This document shows, one piece after another, positions 1 through 9,112 of a DNA stretch of 64,000 bases (the stretch's first letter is position 1; each line of letters begins with the position of its first letter). The notes beneath the pieces are model-generated. The model was not told the DNA's origin and made no database searches. It saw nothing but the letters and a program-made list of their open reading frames with translations. A program made the position numbers and the translations under genes. Origin of the DNA: Microbacterium horticulturae (GTDB lineage: Bacteria > Actinomycetota > Actinomycetes > Actinomycetales > Microbacteriaceae); NCBI RefSeq assembly GCF_029094505.1, contig NZ_CP119108.1, positions 868,001 through 932,000 of the forward strand. The letters run 5' to 3'.

Positions 1-498
1 GCGCACCCACGGGCTGATCGTGGCCCGGTACTCGTACCCGGGGCCGAACAGCTGGTGGATGAACGTGGCGAGAGTTCCGAACACGAGCGTCGCGCCGAGG
101 AACACGTACATGACCTTGTCCATCGTCGTCGTCGCCAAGAACACCGGGCCGACCGTACGGCGACGGTAGATGAGGATCGCGAGACCGAGCAGGGTCAGGA
201 CTGCGGCCGCCGTGCCGAGCACGGTCGCGCCGATGTGGTACATATGCTCGTTGATGCCGATCGCATACAGCCACTCGCGGGGGATCAGCAGACCCACCGC
301 GTGGCCGGCGACCACGCAGAGGATGCCGAAGTGGAACATCGGCGAGCCCCACCGCAGCAGCCGGTTCTCGTACGACTGGCTGGAGCGCGTCGTCCACCCG
401 AATTTGTCATAGCGATACCGCCAGATGTGGCCCACGATGAACACCGCGATCGCGATGTACGGCAGGGCCACCCACAGCAGCATGGACAGGGGGTTCAT
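1..498 (-). CDS. narI: respiratory nitrate reductase gamma subunit NarI (partial)
   Basis: Membrane cytochrome b subunit of nitrate reductase; it takes electrons from menaquinol and passes them through two b haems to NarH. The first 166 residues are present and the C-terminus lies beyond the left edge. The protein opens with a hydrophobic helix (MNPLSMLLWVALPYIAIAV) and later shows HIWRYRYD and HFGILCVVAGHAVGLLIP, whose histidines fit the family's haem-ligand positions. At least four membrane segments are visible. The ATG at 496-498 overlaps the narJ stop as ATGA, so the two are translationally coupled. It is the last gene of narGHJI. Confidence 0.93.
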   Translation of the reverse strand, partial: MNPLSMLLWVALPYIAIAVFIVGHIWRYRYDKFGWTTRSSQSYENRLLRWGSPMFHFGILCVVAGHAVGLLIPREWLYAIGINEHMYHIGATVLGTAAAVLTLLGLAILIYRRRTVGPVFLATTTMDKVMYVFLGATLVFGTLATFIHQLFGPGYEYRATISPWVR

Positions 499-1193
499 GC
501 GTCCTCCCTCACTTGGAACGGCGGCAGGTTGCCGAGGAAGCTCAGCCCCACCGTTTCGGTGGGCGGTCCCTCATTGATCAGGTCGAGATAGCGCTCGCGT
601 GTGGCCTCGTCGATCGGGGGCAGCGACAGCGTCACGGCCCGTACCACGCCGGCCCAGGGGCTTTCCATGGTCTCGAGCGCTGCCCGGAGCACCTCGACGC
701 CCTCGCGGTGGCTCGACAGCACGGCGGCGGCGATCTCGGAGTCGCTCATGGCCGAGAACTCCAGGACCGCCGGCAGATAGTCGGGCAGCTCCTGCGCGTC
801 GAACTCCCACCCTGCCGCGCGGTACGCCTCGAGGATGGTCACCAGCGCGGTGCCGCGCTTGCGGGTGTCACCGTTGGCGTAGTACGTCAGGTACAGGCTG
901 CACTTGCGCTTCAGATCGAACGTGTTCACGTATTCACGACCGAGATCGTCGGATGCCGTGGCCACATTTATGAACTGCTGCAGCAGTGTGCGCACCTCCT
1001 CGGGAACCGACGCGATCAGCGCCTGCACCTGGGGGATGCGCGCGAACCACGCGTCATCGGGGTAGTCGAGCAGCAGCGAGGCCGCCATGTGCACGCGTTG
1101 CCGCGCGTCGCGGGTCAGCGTGAGCGCGGCGAGCGGGGGCGGCAGCTTGCGCCGCGGCGTCACGCGGGTGCGGGAACGACTGAGGAGGGGCAT
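495..1193 (-). CDS. narJ: nitrate reductase assembly chaperone NarJ
   Basis: System-specific chaperone of 232 residues that holds NarGH in the cytoplasm while the molybdenum cofactor is inserted and before docking to NarI. The helical protein carries the family segment LLLDYPDDAWFARIPQVQALIASV-like near residue 40 and DLKRKCSLYLTYYANGDTR near residue 90, typical of NarJ. It overlaps narH upstream and narI downstream by ATGA on each side, so the stoichiometry of the four proteins is probably set by coupled translation. The first about 30 residues are basic and poorly conserved; an internal start is possible but would break the overlap with narH. Confidence 0.93.
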   Translation of the reverse strand: MPLLSRSRTRVTPRRKLPPPLAALTLTRDARQRVHMAASLLLDYPDDAWFARIPQVQALIASVPEEVRTLLQQFINVATASDDLGREYVNTFDLKRKCSLYLTYYANGDTRKRGTALVTILEAYRAAGWEFDAQELPDYLPAVLEFSAMSDSEIAAAVLSSHREGVEVLRAALETMESPWAGVVRAVTLSLPPIDEATRERYLDLINEGPPTETVGLSFLGNLPPFQVREDA

Positions 1194-2833
1194 CAGGACT
1201 CGTCCTTCGGCGGGAACAGCCCGTCCGGCGACCCGTTGCCGTCCCAGTTGAGCAGGTTCACCCTGCTGCTGGGAGATGCCGGGGTGTCGGAGGTCTGCCG
1301 GTCGGCCAGGGCGTGGAAGTTCTCCACGGCGACCGGGACCGGGTGGCCGCTGGACAGACCGAAGTGGTTCGGGCCGCCCATGCCGGGGCCGCCGTCGTAG
1401 TCGAGCGAGCAGGCGAGCTCTTCGAGCTCGCGGGCCTGCTCGGCGTGCGCGGCGGGGATCACGTAGCGGTCGTTGTACTTGGCGATGGCCAGCAGCCGGT
1501 ACATCTCCTCCATCTCGACACCCGTCATGCCGACCGCCGTGGCGATCGACTCGTCGCGGTCGTCGTCGAGGTTGATGCCTCGCATGTACGACCGCATCGC
1601 GGCCAGCTTGCGCAGCGACTCGTCGACGGGCACCGTGTCACCGGCGGTGAACAGCTCGGCCAGGTACGAGATCGGGATGCGCAGCTTGTCGATAGCGGCG
1701 AAGAGCGTGCGGGCGTCCTCTCCGTCGTTGCCCGAGCCGGTCACCACGTCCACGACGGGGCTGAGCGGCGGCACGTACCAGACCATCGGCATCGTGCGGT
1801 ACTCCGGGTGCAGCGGAAGCGCGACCTTGTACTTCTTGATCAGCGCGTAGATAGGGCTGTTCTGCGCGGCCTCGATCCAGTCCTCCGGGATGCCGTCGCG
1901 GCGGGCGGCTTCGATGATCTCGGGGTCGTTCGGGTCGAGGATGACACTGCGCTGCGCGTCGAGCAGGTCGTGCTCGTTCTCGACGCTGGCCGCCTCGGCG
2001 ACGCGGTCGACGTCGTACAGCACCAGGCCGAGGTACCGCAGCCGGCCGACGCAGGTCTCCGAGCACACGGTGGGCAGGCCAACCTCGATGCGCGGGTAGC
2101 ACAGCGTGCACTTCTCGGCCTTGCCGGTCTTGTGGTTGAAGTAGACCTTCTTGTACGGGCAGCCCGACACGCACATCCGCCAGCCGCGGCACTTGTCCTG
2201 GTCGACGAGCACGATCCCGTCTTCGGCGCGCTTGTAGATCGCGCCGGAGGGGCAGGATGCCGCGCACGAGGGATTCAGGCAGTGCTCGCAGATGCGGGGC
2301 AGGTAGAACATGAACGCCTGCTCGAACTCCGCCGAGACCCGCTCGCTCATCTTGCGGAGGATCGGGTCGTCCTGCATCGTCTCGGCGGACCCGCCCAGGT
2401 CATCGTCCCAGTTGGCCGACCACGAGATCTTCATGTCCTTGCCCGTCAGCAGCGACTTGGGCCGCGCGACCGGGGTGTGCTGCCCCTTCGGGGCATTCAA
2501 GAGCATGTCGTAGTCGTAGGTCCAGGGCTCGTAGTAGTCCTCGATCTCGGGCAGGTTGGGGTTCGAGAAGATGTGCGCGAGCTTCGAGAGGCGTCCGCCT
2601 GCGCGCAGCTTGAGCCGGCCGCGCTTGGTGCGCACCCAGCCACCGTTCCACTTCTCCTGGTCCTCGTAGGTGCGCGGATACCCGACGCCGGGCCGGGTCT
2701 CCACGTTGTTGAACCAGACGTACTCGACACCGGTGCGGTTCGTCCAGGCCTGCTTGCAGGTGACCGAACAGGTGTGGCATCCGATGCACTTGTCGATGTT
2801 CATCACCATCGACATCTGAGCCATGACCTTCAT
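1193..2833 (-). CDS. narH: respiratory nitrate reductase beta subunit NarH
   Basis: Iron-sulfur electron-transfer subunit of 546 residues linking the haems of NarI to the molybdenum site of NarG. The first cluster motif is at C16, C19, C22 and C26. Further ferredoxin-like motifs follow in CEHCLNPSCAASCPSG, CRGWRMCVSGCP (Trp in place of one Cys, as is usual at the 3Fe-4S site of NarH) and KCTLCYPRIEVG. The start MKVMAQMSMVMNIDK is fixed by ATGA overlap with the narG stop at 2830-2833; a longer reading in this frame upstream is only the antisense-like shadow of narG. The C-terminus is the variable acidic tail ending PPKDES. Confidence 0.96.
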   Translation of the reverse strand: MKVMAQMSMVMNIDKCIGCHTCSVTCKQAWTNRTGVEYVWFNNVETRPGVGYPRTYEDQEKWNGGWVRTKRGRLKLRAGGRLSKLAHIFSNPNLPEIEDYYEPWTYDYDMLLNAPKGQHTPVARPKSLLTGKDMKISWSANWDDDLGGSAETMQDDPILRKMSERVSAEFEQAFMFYLPRICEHCLNPSCAASCPSGAIYKRAEDGIVLVDQDKCRGWRMCVSGCPYKKVYFNHKTGKAEKCTLCYPRIEVGLPTVCSETCVGRLRYLGLVLYDVDRVAEAASVENEHDLLDAQRSVILDPNDPEIIEAARRDGIPEDWIEAAQNSPIYALIKKYKVALPLHPEYRTMPMVWYVPPLSPVVDVVTGSGNDGEDARTLFAAIDKLRIPISYLAELFTAGDTVPVDESLRKLAAMRSYMRGINLDDDRDESIATAVGMTGVEMEEMYRLLAIAKYNDRYVIPAAHAEQARELEELACSLDYDGGPGMGGPNHFGLSSGHPVPVAVENFHALADRQTSDTPASPSSRVNLLNWDGNGSPDGLFPPKDES

Positions 2834-5800
2834 CGGTACTGCACCTCCTGGCTGCGGCGACGGATCGTCGTGACCTCGTCGCGTTGGTTGCCCGTGGGGC
2901 CGAGATAATTGAACGCCCACGCGAGTTGCGCGTAGCCGCCGATGAGGTGGCTGGGCTTGAGCAGGATGCGCGTCAGCGAGTTGTGGATGCCGCCGCGCTG
3001 CTTGCTGGTCTCGGTGATCGGCACGTCCACCGTGCGATCCTTCGCGTGGTACATGTACACCGTGCCCTCGGGCATGCGGTGCGTGACGATAGCGCGGGCG
3101 ACCACGACGCCGTTGCGGTTGTAGGCCTCGATCCACTCGTTGTCGCGGACGCCGATCTTCGCGGCATCCTCGAGGCTCATCCAGATCGTGGGGCCACCAC
3201 GGCTCAGCGACAGCATGAAGAGGTTGTCCTGATACTCCGAGTGGATCGACCACTTGGAGTGCGGTGTCAGATAGCGCACCGAGACCTCCGCGGCGCCGGT
3301 CGCGGCATCCACTCCCGTCTTCCCGGGCGTGGCGTCGTCGAACAGCCGTGCCATGTCGAGTGGTGGACGGTAGATCGGCATGTTCTCGCCGAGCTCTTCC
3401 ATCCAATCGTGGTCGAGGAAGAAGTGCTGCCGGCCGGTCAGTGTGTGCCAGGGCTTGAGCTGCTCGACGTTCACGGCGAACGCCGTGTAGCGGCGGCCGC
3501 CGTGCTCGGAACCCGACCACTCGGGCGACGTGATGACACTGCGCGGCTGCACGGTCACATCGGTGAAGGTGATGTGGGTGCCCTCGTGCTCTTCGGCGAG
3601 GAACGCGAGCTTCTGCCCGGTCTTCTGCTCGAGCTGTTTGAAGCCCTGCACGGCCAGGCGGCCGTTCGTCGTCCCCGAGAACGCGAGCACCATCTCGCAG
3701 GCACGCCGGTCGGTGTCCAGCCGCACGCGGCCGGCCATGGGACCGACCTCGACGGTGCCGTTCAGCTGCCCCAGCATGGCGATCTCGGGCTCGGGGTGGT
3801 ACGTGATGCCCTTGGTGACCATGCCGAGCTTCTCCGACAGCGGGCCCAGGGTCTTCCACTTGTCGGCCAGTGCCGGGTAATCGCGCTCGACGACGACGAG
3901 CTTGGCCATCGTCACGCCGGGCTTGAGCGGCAGGTCCTGGACGGCGCCGTGCGGGGTCGCCATGACGTCCGGCGTGTCGTGCTGCAGGGGAGCGGCGACC
4001 ACATCGCGGCGCACACCCAGGTGGGTGCGGGCCAGCTCGCTGAACTTCTCGGCGAGCACCTTGAACGTGTCGAAGTCGCTGCGCGTCTGCCACGGCGAGT
4101 CGATGGCCGGGCTGAATGAGTGCACGAAGGGGTGCATGTCGGTCGACGACAAGTCGTACTTCTCGTACCAGGTCGCCGTCGGCAGCACGATGTCGCTGAA
4201 CAGCGTCGTGCTCGTCATGCGGAAGTCGCTGGTCATCAGCAGGTCGAGCTTGCCGATGGGGGCGTCGTCGCGCCAGCGGATGTCGCGCGGGCGCGAGTCG
4301 GTCTCGCCCACCCGAATCGCCGAGTCGGTGCCGAGCAGGTGCTTGAGGAAGTACTCGTTGCCCTTGCCCGACGAACCCAGCACGTTGGCGCGCCACATGT
4401 CGATCACGCGCGGGAAGTTCTCCGGGGCATCCGGGTCTTCGCACGCGTAATGCAGGGAGCCGTCGTTGAGGCTGTCGACGATGTACTGCGCGGGTTCGAG
4501 CCCTGCCGCCTCGGCCTCGTCGCACAGATCCAGCGGATTGCGCGAGAAGGTCGGGTAGCTGGGCATCCAACCGCGCTTGACCGATTCGACGAGGCAGTCG
4601 GCGGTGGTCCGGTCGTCGAACGCGCCGCGCGCCAGGGGAGAGGCCAGCTGGTTCGCCGGCAGGCCGTCGTAGCGCCACTGGTCGGTGGCCAGGTACCAGA
4701 ACGCGGTGCCGATAGCCTGCCGCGGCGGGCGGGTCCAGTCGGCCGCGCCCGCGTACTGGTTGTAGCCGGTGAGCGGACGGACCTTCTCCTGGCCGACGTA
4801 ATGCGCCCAGCCGCCGCCGTTGACGCCCTGGCAGCCGGTCATCATCGTCAGCGCGAGGAAGGTGCGGTAGATCGTGTCGGAGTGGAACCAGTGGTTCGTG
4901 CCCGCGCCCATGAGGATCATCGAGCGGCCGCCGCTGCGCTCCGCGTTGTCGGCGAACTCGCGGCCGATGCGGGTGGCCTGCTCGGCGGGGACCGACGTGA
5001 TCTCCTCCTGCCACGCGGGGGTTCCCGGGGTCGAGGCGTCGTCATAGCCGGTCGGCCACTCGCCCGGCAGGCCGTCGCGGCCCACGCCGTAGCGGGCGAG
5101 CATGAGGTCGAAGACGGTGGTGACGGTCTTGCCGGCCACGGTGCGCACCGGCACGCCGCGACGCACGACGCCCGTGCCGCCGGCGTGCTCCTGGCCGGAC
5201 TCGGGCGTGACGTCGAAGCGCGGCAGTGCGAGCTCGGCGCTCTCCCACCCGCCCAGGTCGGCGATCGACAGCTGCGGCACCACATCGCCCAGGTCGAGGT
5301 TCCATTTGCCCTCGTCCTCCGGCGAGAAGCGGTGGCCGAGCGACCCGTTCGGGATGACGACCGAGCCGTCCGCGTCGAGCACGGCGGGCTTGAACTCGGC
5401 GTGTGCGGCTGCGCCGGCATCCTCGCCCAGATCACTCGCCGTGAGGAACTTGCCCGGAACCAGCTGGTCGCCGTTGCGCTCGACGGTCACCAGGTACGGC
5501 GCGTCGGTGAAGCGGCGCATGTAGTCCTCGAAGCGCGGGGTGCGCTTGTGCACGAAGTGCTCGGTGAGGATCACGTGCCCCATCGCGATGCCGAGAGCGG
5601 CGTCGGTGCCGGGGTGCGGCGAGGCCCACTCGTCGGCGAACTTCGTGTTGTCGGTGTAGTCGGGCGAGACGACGACGACCTTCTGCCCGCGGTAGCGGGC
5701 CTCGGCCATGAAGTGCGCGTCGGGGGTGCGGGTGACCGGCACGTTCGAGCCCCACATGATGAGGTACGACGAGTTCCACCAGTCGGCCGACTCGGGCACG

Positions 5801-6552
5801 TCGGTCTGGTCGCCGAACACCTGGGGGCTGGCCACCGGCAGGTCGGCGTACCAGTCGTAGAACGACAGCATCGTGCCACCGAGCAGGTTGAGGAATCGCG
5901 AGCCGGAGCCGTGCGAGATCATCGACATCGCCGGGATCGGAGAGAAGCCTGCGACGCGGTCGGGACCATACTTCTTGACCGTGTACACGTGGGCCGCCGC
6001 GGCGATCTCCATCGCGTCGTTCCAGGTCGTGCGGATGAGGCCGCCCTTGCCGCGGGAGCTCTTGTACGCCCGGGCCTTCTCGGGGTCTTCGACGATCGAC
6101 TCCCAGGCGTCGACGGGGTCGGGATGCTGCCTCTTGGCCGCGCGCCACAGATCCGCCAGCGTGTCGCGGATATAGGGGTAGCGCACCCGGGTGGGCGAGT
6201 AGGTGTACCAGCTGAACGCCGCGCCGCGCGGGCAGCCGCGGGGCTCGTACTCGGGGGAGTCGGGACCGACAGAGGGGTAGTCGGTCTGCTGGGTCTCCCA
6301 GGTGATGATCCCGTCCTTGACGTACACCTTCCACGAGCACGACCCGGTGCAGTTCACGCCGTGGGTGGAGCGCACGACCTTGTCGTGCGACCAGCGGTCA
6401 CGATAGAACACGTCGCCGTCGCGACCGCCCTCGAGGAAGAGAGCGCGCATGTCGGGCGAGGTCTCGCCGGGGCGTACGAAGCGGCTCAGCGACAGCAGTG
6501 TGTCGGCCAGAGCGCCGTCCGTAGCCGGCTCGGTGTGGATGCGGGGTGTCAT
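2830..6552 (-). CDS. narG: respiratory nitrate reductase alpha subunit NarG
   Basis: Catalytic subunit of 1240 residues, the usual NarG length, binding Mo-bisMGD and reducing nitrate to nitrite on the cytoplasmic side. The 4Fe-4S (FS0) ligands appear as H64, C68, C72 and C107 (H-x3-C-x3-C-x34-C), the spacing typical of NarG. There is no twin-arginine signal, as expected for the cytoplasmic NarG type. I chose ATG 6552 (MTPRIHTE) because GGAGG lies about seven bases upstream; an ATG 16 codons earlier lacks a comparable site. It leads the operon narGHJI and is divergent from narK, so the 193-base gap carries promoters for both. Confidence 0.97.
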   Translation of the reverse strand: MTPRIHTEPATDGALADTLLSLSRFVRPGETSPDMRALFLEGGRDGDVFYRDRWSHDKVVRSTHGVNCTGSCSWKVYVKDGIITWETQQTDYPSVGPDSPEYEPRGCPRGAAFSWYTYSPTRVRYPYIRDTLADLWRAAKRQHPDPVDAWESIVEDPEKARAYKSSRGKGGLIRTTWNDAMEIAAAAHVYTVKKYGPDRVAGFSPIPAMSMISHGSGSRFLNLLGGTMLSFYDWYADLPVASPQVFGDQTDVPESADWWNSSYLIMWGSNVPVTRTPDAHFMAEARYRGQKVVVVSPDYTDNTKFADEWASPHPGTDAALGIAMGHVILTEHFVHKRTPRFEDYMRRFTDAPYLVTVERNGDQLVPGKFLTASDLGEDAGAAAHAEFKPAVLDADGSVVIPNGSLGHRFSPEDEGKWNLDLGDVVPQLSIADLGGWESAELALPRFDVTPESGQEHAGGTGVVRRGVPVRTVAGKTVTTVFDLMLARYGVGRDGLPGEWPTGYDDASTPGTPAWQEEITSVPAEQATRIGREFADNAERSGGRSMILMGAGTNHWFHSDTIYRTFLALTMMTGCQGVNGGGWAHYVGQEKVRPLTGYNQYAGAADWTRPPRQAIGTAFWYLATDQWRYDGLPANQLASPLARGAFDDRTTADCLVESVKRGWMPSYPTFSRNPLDLCDEAEAAGLEPAQYIVDSLNDGSLHYACEDPDAPENFPRVIDMWRANVLGSSGKGNEYFLKHLLGTDSAIRVGETDSRPRDIRWRDDAPIGKLDLLMTSDFRMTSTTLFSDIVLPTATWYEKYDLSSTDMHPFVHSFSPAIDSPWQTRSDFDTFKVLAEKFSELARTHLGVRRDVVAAPLQHDTPDVMATPHGAVQDLPLKPGVTMAKLVVVERDYPALADKWKTLGPLSEKLGMVTKGITYHPEPEIAMLGQLNGTVEVGPMAGRVRLDTDRRACEMVLAFSGTTNGRLAVQGFKQLEQKTGQKLAFLAEEHEGTHITFTDVTVQPRSVITSPEWSGSEHGGRRYTAFAVNVEQLKPWHTLTGRQHFFLDHDWMEELGENMPIYRPPLDMARLFDDATPGKTGVDAATGAAEVSVRYLTPHSKWSIHSEYQDNLFMLSLSRGGPTIWMSLEDAAKIGVRDNEWIEAYNRNGVVVARAIVTHRMPEGTVYMYHAKDRTVDVPITETSKQRGGIHNSLTRILLKPSHLIGGYAQLAWAFNYLGPTGNQRDEVTTIRRRSQEVQYR

Positions 6553-6745
6553 GCGGAATCCTCCAGCCTCACGATTACCCCCAGTATGGGACGCCCGCAC
6601 ATCCGTTGTCAGTAGCCCGGCCGTTTTTATTCCCGTGGGAAATCGGGGAAGACAGATCCGCGCGTGGGAAGGGAATTATCACGGTGAGGGGCGTAGAGAC
6701 CGGCGCGCATCGTCGCTACTGTGTGGCCAGACGAGAGGAATCGAC
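6553..6745. promoter_or_regulatory. divergent narG / narK control region
   Basis: This gap holds the promoters of both nitrate units. For narK a TACTGT -10-like box lies at 6717-6722. An inverted repeat TTCCC-GT-GGGAA sits at 6630-6641, in the centre of the region, and the half-site GGGAA recurs twice just to its right (about 6664-6674). An oxygen- or nitrate-responsive regulator is expected for such a promoter in actinobacteria, but no family-specific site (CRP/FNR, NarL heptamers) is clear, so the regulator cannot be named. Confidence 0.45.
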
Positions 6746-7999
6746 ATGGCCGAGACGCAGGCTTCGTCCGCTCCGGGAACGCCGACACAAGCGGCGGTAC
6801 CACCTGATCTGCGCGGCGGGATGTTCCAAGTCATCCTCGCCACGCTCGCTTCCACGGCCGGGTTCTGGGCATGGATGGCGATCTCACCACTCCAGAACAT
6901 CTATGCCACCCAGATGGGGCTCAGTCAGGGAGCTGTCTCGCTCATGCTCGCGATGCCCGTGCTGGTCGGGGCGTTGGGCCGCATCGTCGTGGGCGCGATG
7001 ACCGACCGCTTCGGCGGACGCAAGATGTTCACCTTCGTCCTGCTGGCAGGTGTCCCGGCAGTACTGCTGGTGGCACTGGCCGGTGCGATCGGCAGCTTCG
7101 GTCTGCTGGTGATCGCCGGGTTCCTGCTCGGTGTGTCCGGCACGATCTTCGCGGTCGGCATCCCGTTCTCCAGTGCCTGGTTCCCGCCCGCACGTCGCGG
7201 CTTCGCCAACGGCGTGTTCGGCATGGGCATGATCGGCACGGCGGTCTCGGCGTTCTTCACACCGCGACTGGCGAACTCGATCGGCTACCTGAACACCCAC
7301 TTCCTCATCGCGGGGGTCATGGTCGTCATGGCGGTCCTGGTGTGGTTCTTCATGCGTGACTCGCCCGCGTGGACGGTCAGTCGCCAGAAGCTCGTGCCCA
7401 AGGTCACCGGTGCGCTGAAGCTGCTCATCACGTGGGAGATGTCGTTCCTGTACGCGATCGTCTTCGGCGGGTTCGTCGCATTCTCCACCTACCTTCCCAA
7501 GTACCTGATGACGATCTACCCCGACGAGGTCGATCCGATCGGTGCGGGCACCCGGACCGCGATGTTCGCCGTCGCGGCGGTGATCGCGCGGCCCATCGGT
7601 GGTGTTCTGGCTGACAGATTCGGGCCGAAGGTGATCTCGTTGCTGTCGCTGGCCGGGGTGGTCGCCGCCGCCTACGTCGTCGGGCAGCAGCCCGCGGAGG
7701 GCGTGCTCACCGGCATCGTGTTCCTGCTGATGGCGGCGGCGATGGGGCTGGGCATGGGCGCGGTGTTCGCGTGGATCGGTCCGTCGACGCCTCCCGACAA
7801 GGTGGGTGCGGTCACCGGCGTGGTTGCGGCGGCCGGTGGTCTCGGCGGCTACTTCCCGCCCCTGGTCATGGGCGCCACCTATCACGCCGAGAGCAACTCG
7901 TACTCGCTGGGTCTGTGGCTGCTCGTGCTGGTGGGCGCCCTCGCTCTGGTGGTCGCGGGGATGCTGCGCGACGCACGCGCCCCGAAGCCGCAGAAGTGA
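6746..7999 (+). CDS. narK: nitrate/nitrite MFS transporter NarK
   Basis: Major facilitator of 417 residues with about twelve membrane helices, in the NarK/NasA nitrate-nitrite porter family. Visible marks are the helix 2-3 loop GAMTDRFGGRK and the glycine-rich GLGMGAVFAWIG near residue 330, in the place of the family's second nitrate-signature helix (usually GxGNGxxF). The start at 6746 is preceded by GAGAGGAA at a suitable distance; longer readings run into the promoter region. Divergent from narGHJI, it probably imports nitrate and/or exports nitrite for respiration. Confidence 0.93.
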   Translation: MAETQASSAPGTPTQAAVPPDLRGGMFQVILATLASTAGFWAWMAISPLQNIYATQMGLSQGAVSLMLAMPVLVGALGRIVVGAMTDRFGGRKMFTFVLLAGVPAVLLVALAGAIGSFGLLVIAGFLLGVSGTIFAVGIPFSSAWFPPARRGFANGVFGMGMIGTAVSAFFTPRLANSIGYLNTHFLIAGVMVVMAVLVWFFMRDSPAWTVSRQKLVPKVTGALKLLITWEMSFLYAIVFGGFVAFSTYLPKYLMTIYPDEVDPIGAGTRTAMFAVAAVIARPIGGVLADRFGPKVISLLSLAGVVAAAYVVGQQPAEGVLTGIVFLLMAAAMGLGMGAVFAWIGPSTPPDKVGAVTGVVAAAGGLGGYFPPLVMGATYHAESNSYSLGLWLLVLVGALALVVAGMLRDARAPKPQK

Positions 8000-8011
8000 T
8001 CGGTCGTGGAT

Positions 8012-8034
8012 CGGCCCCGGCGTGTCCGGGGCCG
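8012..8034 (+). terminator. GC-rich hairpin between narK and moaA
   Basis: Perfect 9-bp stem (CGGCCCCGG / CCGGGGCCG) with a five-base loop right after the narK stop. There is no T-run, so it may be a weak terminator or an mRNA-stabilising end. It immediately precedes the moaA -10 box. Confidence 0.5.
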
Positions 8035-8048
8035 GTTAGCGTGGAACC

Positions 8049-9089
8049 ATGACCGCGCAGCAGTTGCCCAGTGTCCGTGACACGCGTGGTCGCGCCCTGC
8101 ACGACCTGCGGATCTCGGTGACCGATCGTTGCAACTTCCGGTGCGTCTATTGCATGCCCAAGGAGATCTTCGGGCGCGACTTCGCGTTCCTTCCGCGCGA
8201 GCTGTTGCTGACCTTCGAAGAGATCGTCCGGGTGGCGCGGGCCGGCATCGCGCACGGCGTGCGCAAGCTGCGTCTGACCGGCGGCGAGCCGTTGCTGCGG
8301 CGCGACATCGAAGAACTGGTGAGGATGCTGGCGGCGCTGCGTTCCCCCGAGGGGGAGCGCCTCGACATCGCGGTCACGACGAACGGGTCGGCGCTGGCGC
8401 ACAAGGCCGCTGCGCTGCGCGAGGCGGGTCTGAATCGCGTGACCGTGTCGGTCGATTCGCTCGACGATGCGACGTTCCGGGCGATGAACGACGTCGACTT
8501 CCCGCTGCAGCGCGTGCTCGACGGCATCCGCGTGGCAGGTGAGGTTGGTTTCGACGCGATCAAGATCAACACGGTCGTCAAGCGCGGACTCAACGACGGC
8601 GACGTCGTCGCGATCGCCGAGCGATTCAAGGGCACCGGGGCGACAGTGCGGTTCATCGAGTTCATGGACGTGGGTACGACCAACGGCTGGAACCTCGAGC
8701 AGGTGGTGCCGTCGGCCGAGATCATCGCGCGCATCGACGCCGTGCATCCGCTCGAGCCGGTGCCCCCGGCGTATCCCGGCGAGACGGCGACGCGCTGGCG
8801 CTACCGCGACGGCAGCGGCGAGGTCGGCGCGATCTCGAGCGTGACGGCGCCGTTCTGCGGCGCCTGCTCGCGGGCGCGGCTGTCGGCGGACGGCAAGCTT
8901 TTCACGTGCCTGTTCGCCGCGCGCGGCCATGACCTGCGGGCGTTGCTGCGGGGCGGATGCTCGGACGCAGAACTCGAGGATGCCCTCGTCGGCATCTGGG
9001 CGAAGCGCGACGATCACTATTCTGAGATCCGGTCGGCGCAGACGCAGCGTCCCACCGAGCGCATCGAGATGTCGTATATCGGCGGCTGA
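8049..9089 (+). CDS. moaA: GTP 3',8-cyclase MoaA
   Basis: Radical-SAM enzyme of 346 residues that converts GTP to 3',8-cyclo-GTP, the first step of molybdopterin synthesis; nitrate reductase needs this cofactor. The radical-SAM cluster ligands are C28, C32 and C35 (CNFRCVYC). The second, substrate-binding cluster is formed by C270, C273 and C287 ([19 protein letters not shown]). The protein ends in SYIGG, giving the C-terminal double glycine required for MoaA activity. A TAGCGT box at 8037-8042 lies exactly six bases before the ATG and no ribosome site is visible, so the transcript is probably leaderless. No other moa genes are in the window. Confidence 0.96.
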   Translation: MTAQQLPSVRDTRGRALHDLRISVTDRCNFRCVYCMPKEIFGRDFAFLPRELLLTFEEIVRVARAGIAHGVRKLRLTGGEPLLRRDIEELVRMLAALRSPEGERLDIAVTTNGSALAHKAAALREAGLNRVTVSVDSLDDATFRAMNDVDFPLQRVLDGIRVAGEVGFDAIKINTVVKRGLNDGDVVAIAERFKGTGATVRFIEFMDVGTTNGWNLEQVVPSAEIIARIDAVHPLEPVPPAYPGETATRWRYRDGSGEVGAISSVTAPFCGACSRARLSADGKLFTCLFAARGHDLRALLRGGCSDAELEDALVGIWAKRDDHYSEIRSAQTQRPTERIEMSYIGG

Positions 9090-9105
9090 GCCGGCTGCGC
9101 CGGTT
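9089..9105. terminator. short hairpin between convergent moaA and PhzF-like gene
   Basis: AGCCGGC-TGC-GCCGGTT can form a seven-pair stem (one G-U) in the 23 bases between two convergent genes. No T-run; a weak bidirectional terminator at best. Confidence 0.35.
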
Positions 9106-9112
9106 GCGTCGC

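Noticed and set aside
2834..5014. Long reading frame upstream of narH on the minus strand
   Set aside because: It overlaps narG in another frame, reads as arginine-rich low-complexity sequence and has no family features; narH starts at 2833.
1193..6552. Stops or frameshifts in narGHJ
   Set aside because: All three frames are intact, of normal length, and joined by regular ATGA overlaps.
4120..6615. 831-codon plus-strand reading frame opposite narG
   Set aside because: Antisense shadow typical of high-GC DNA with third-position bias; the minus-strand protein is unmistakably NarG.
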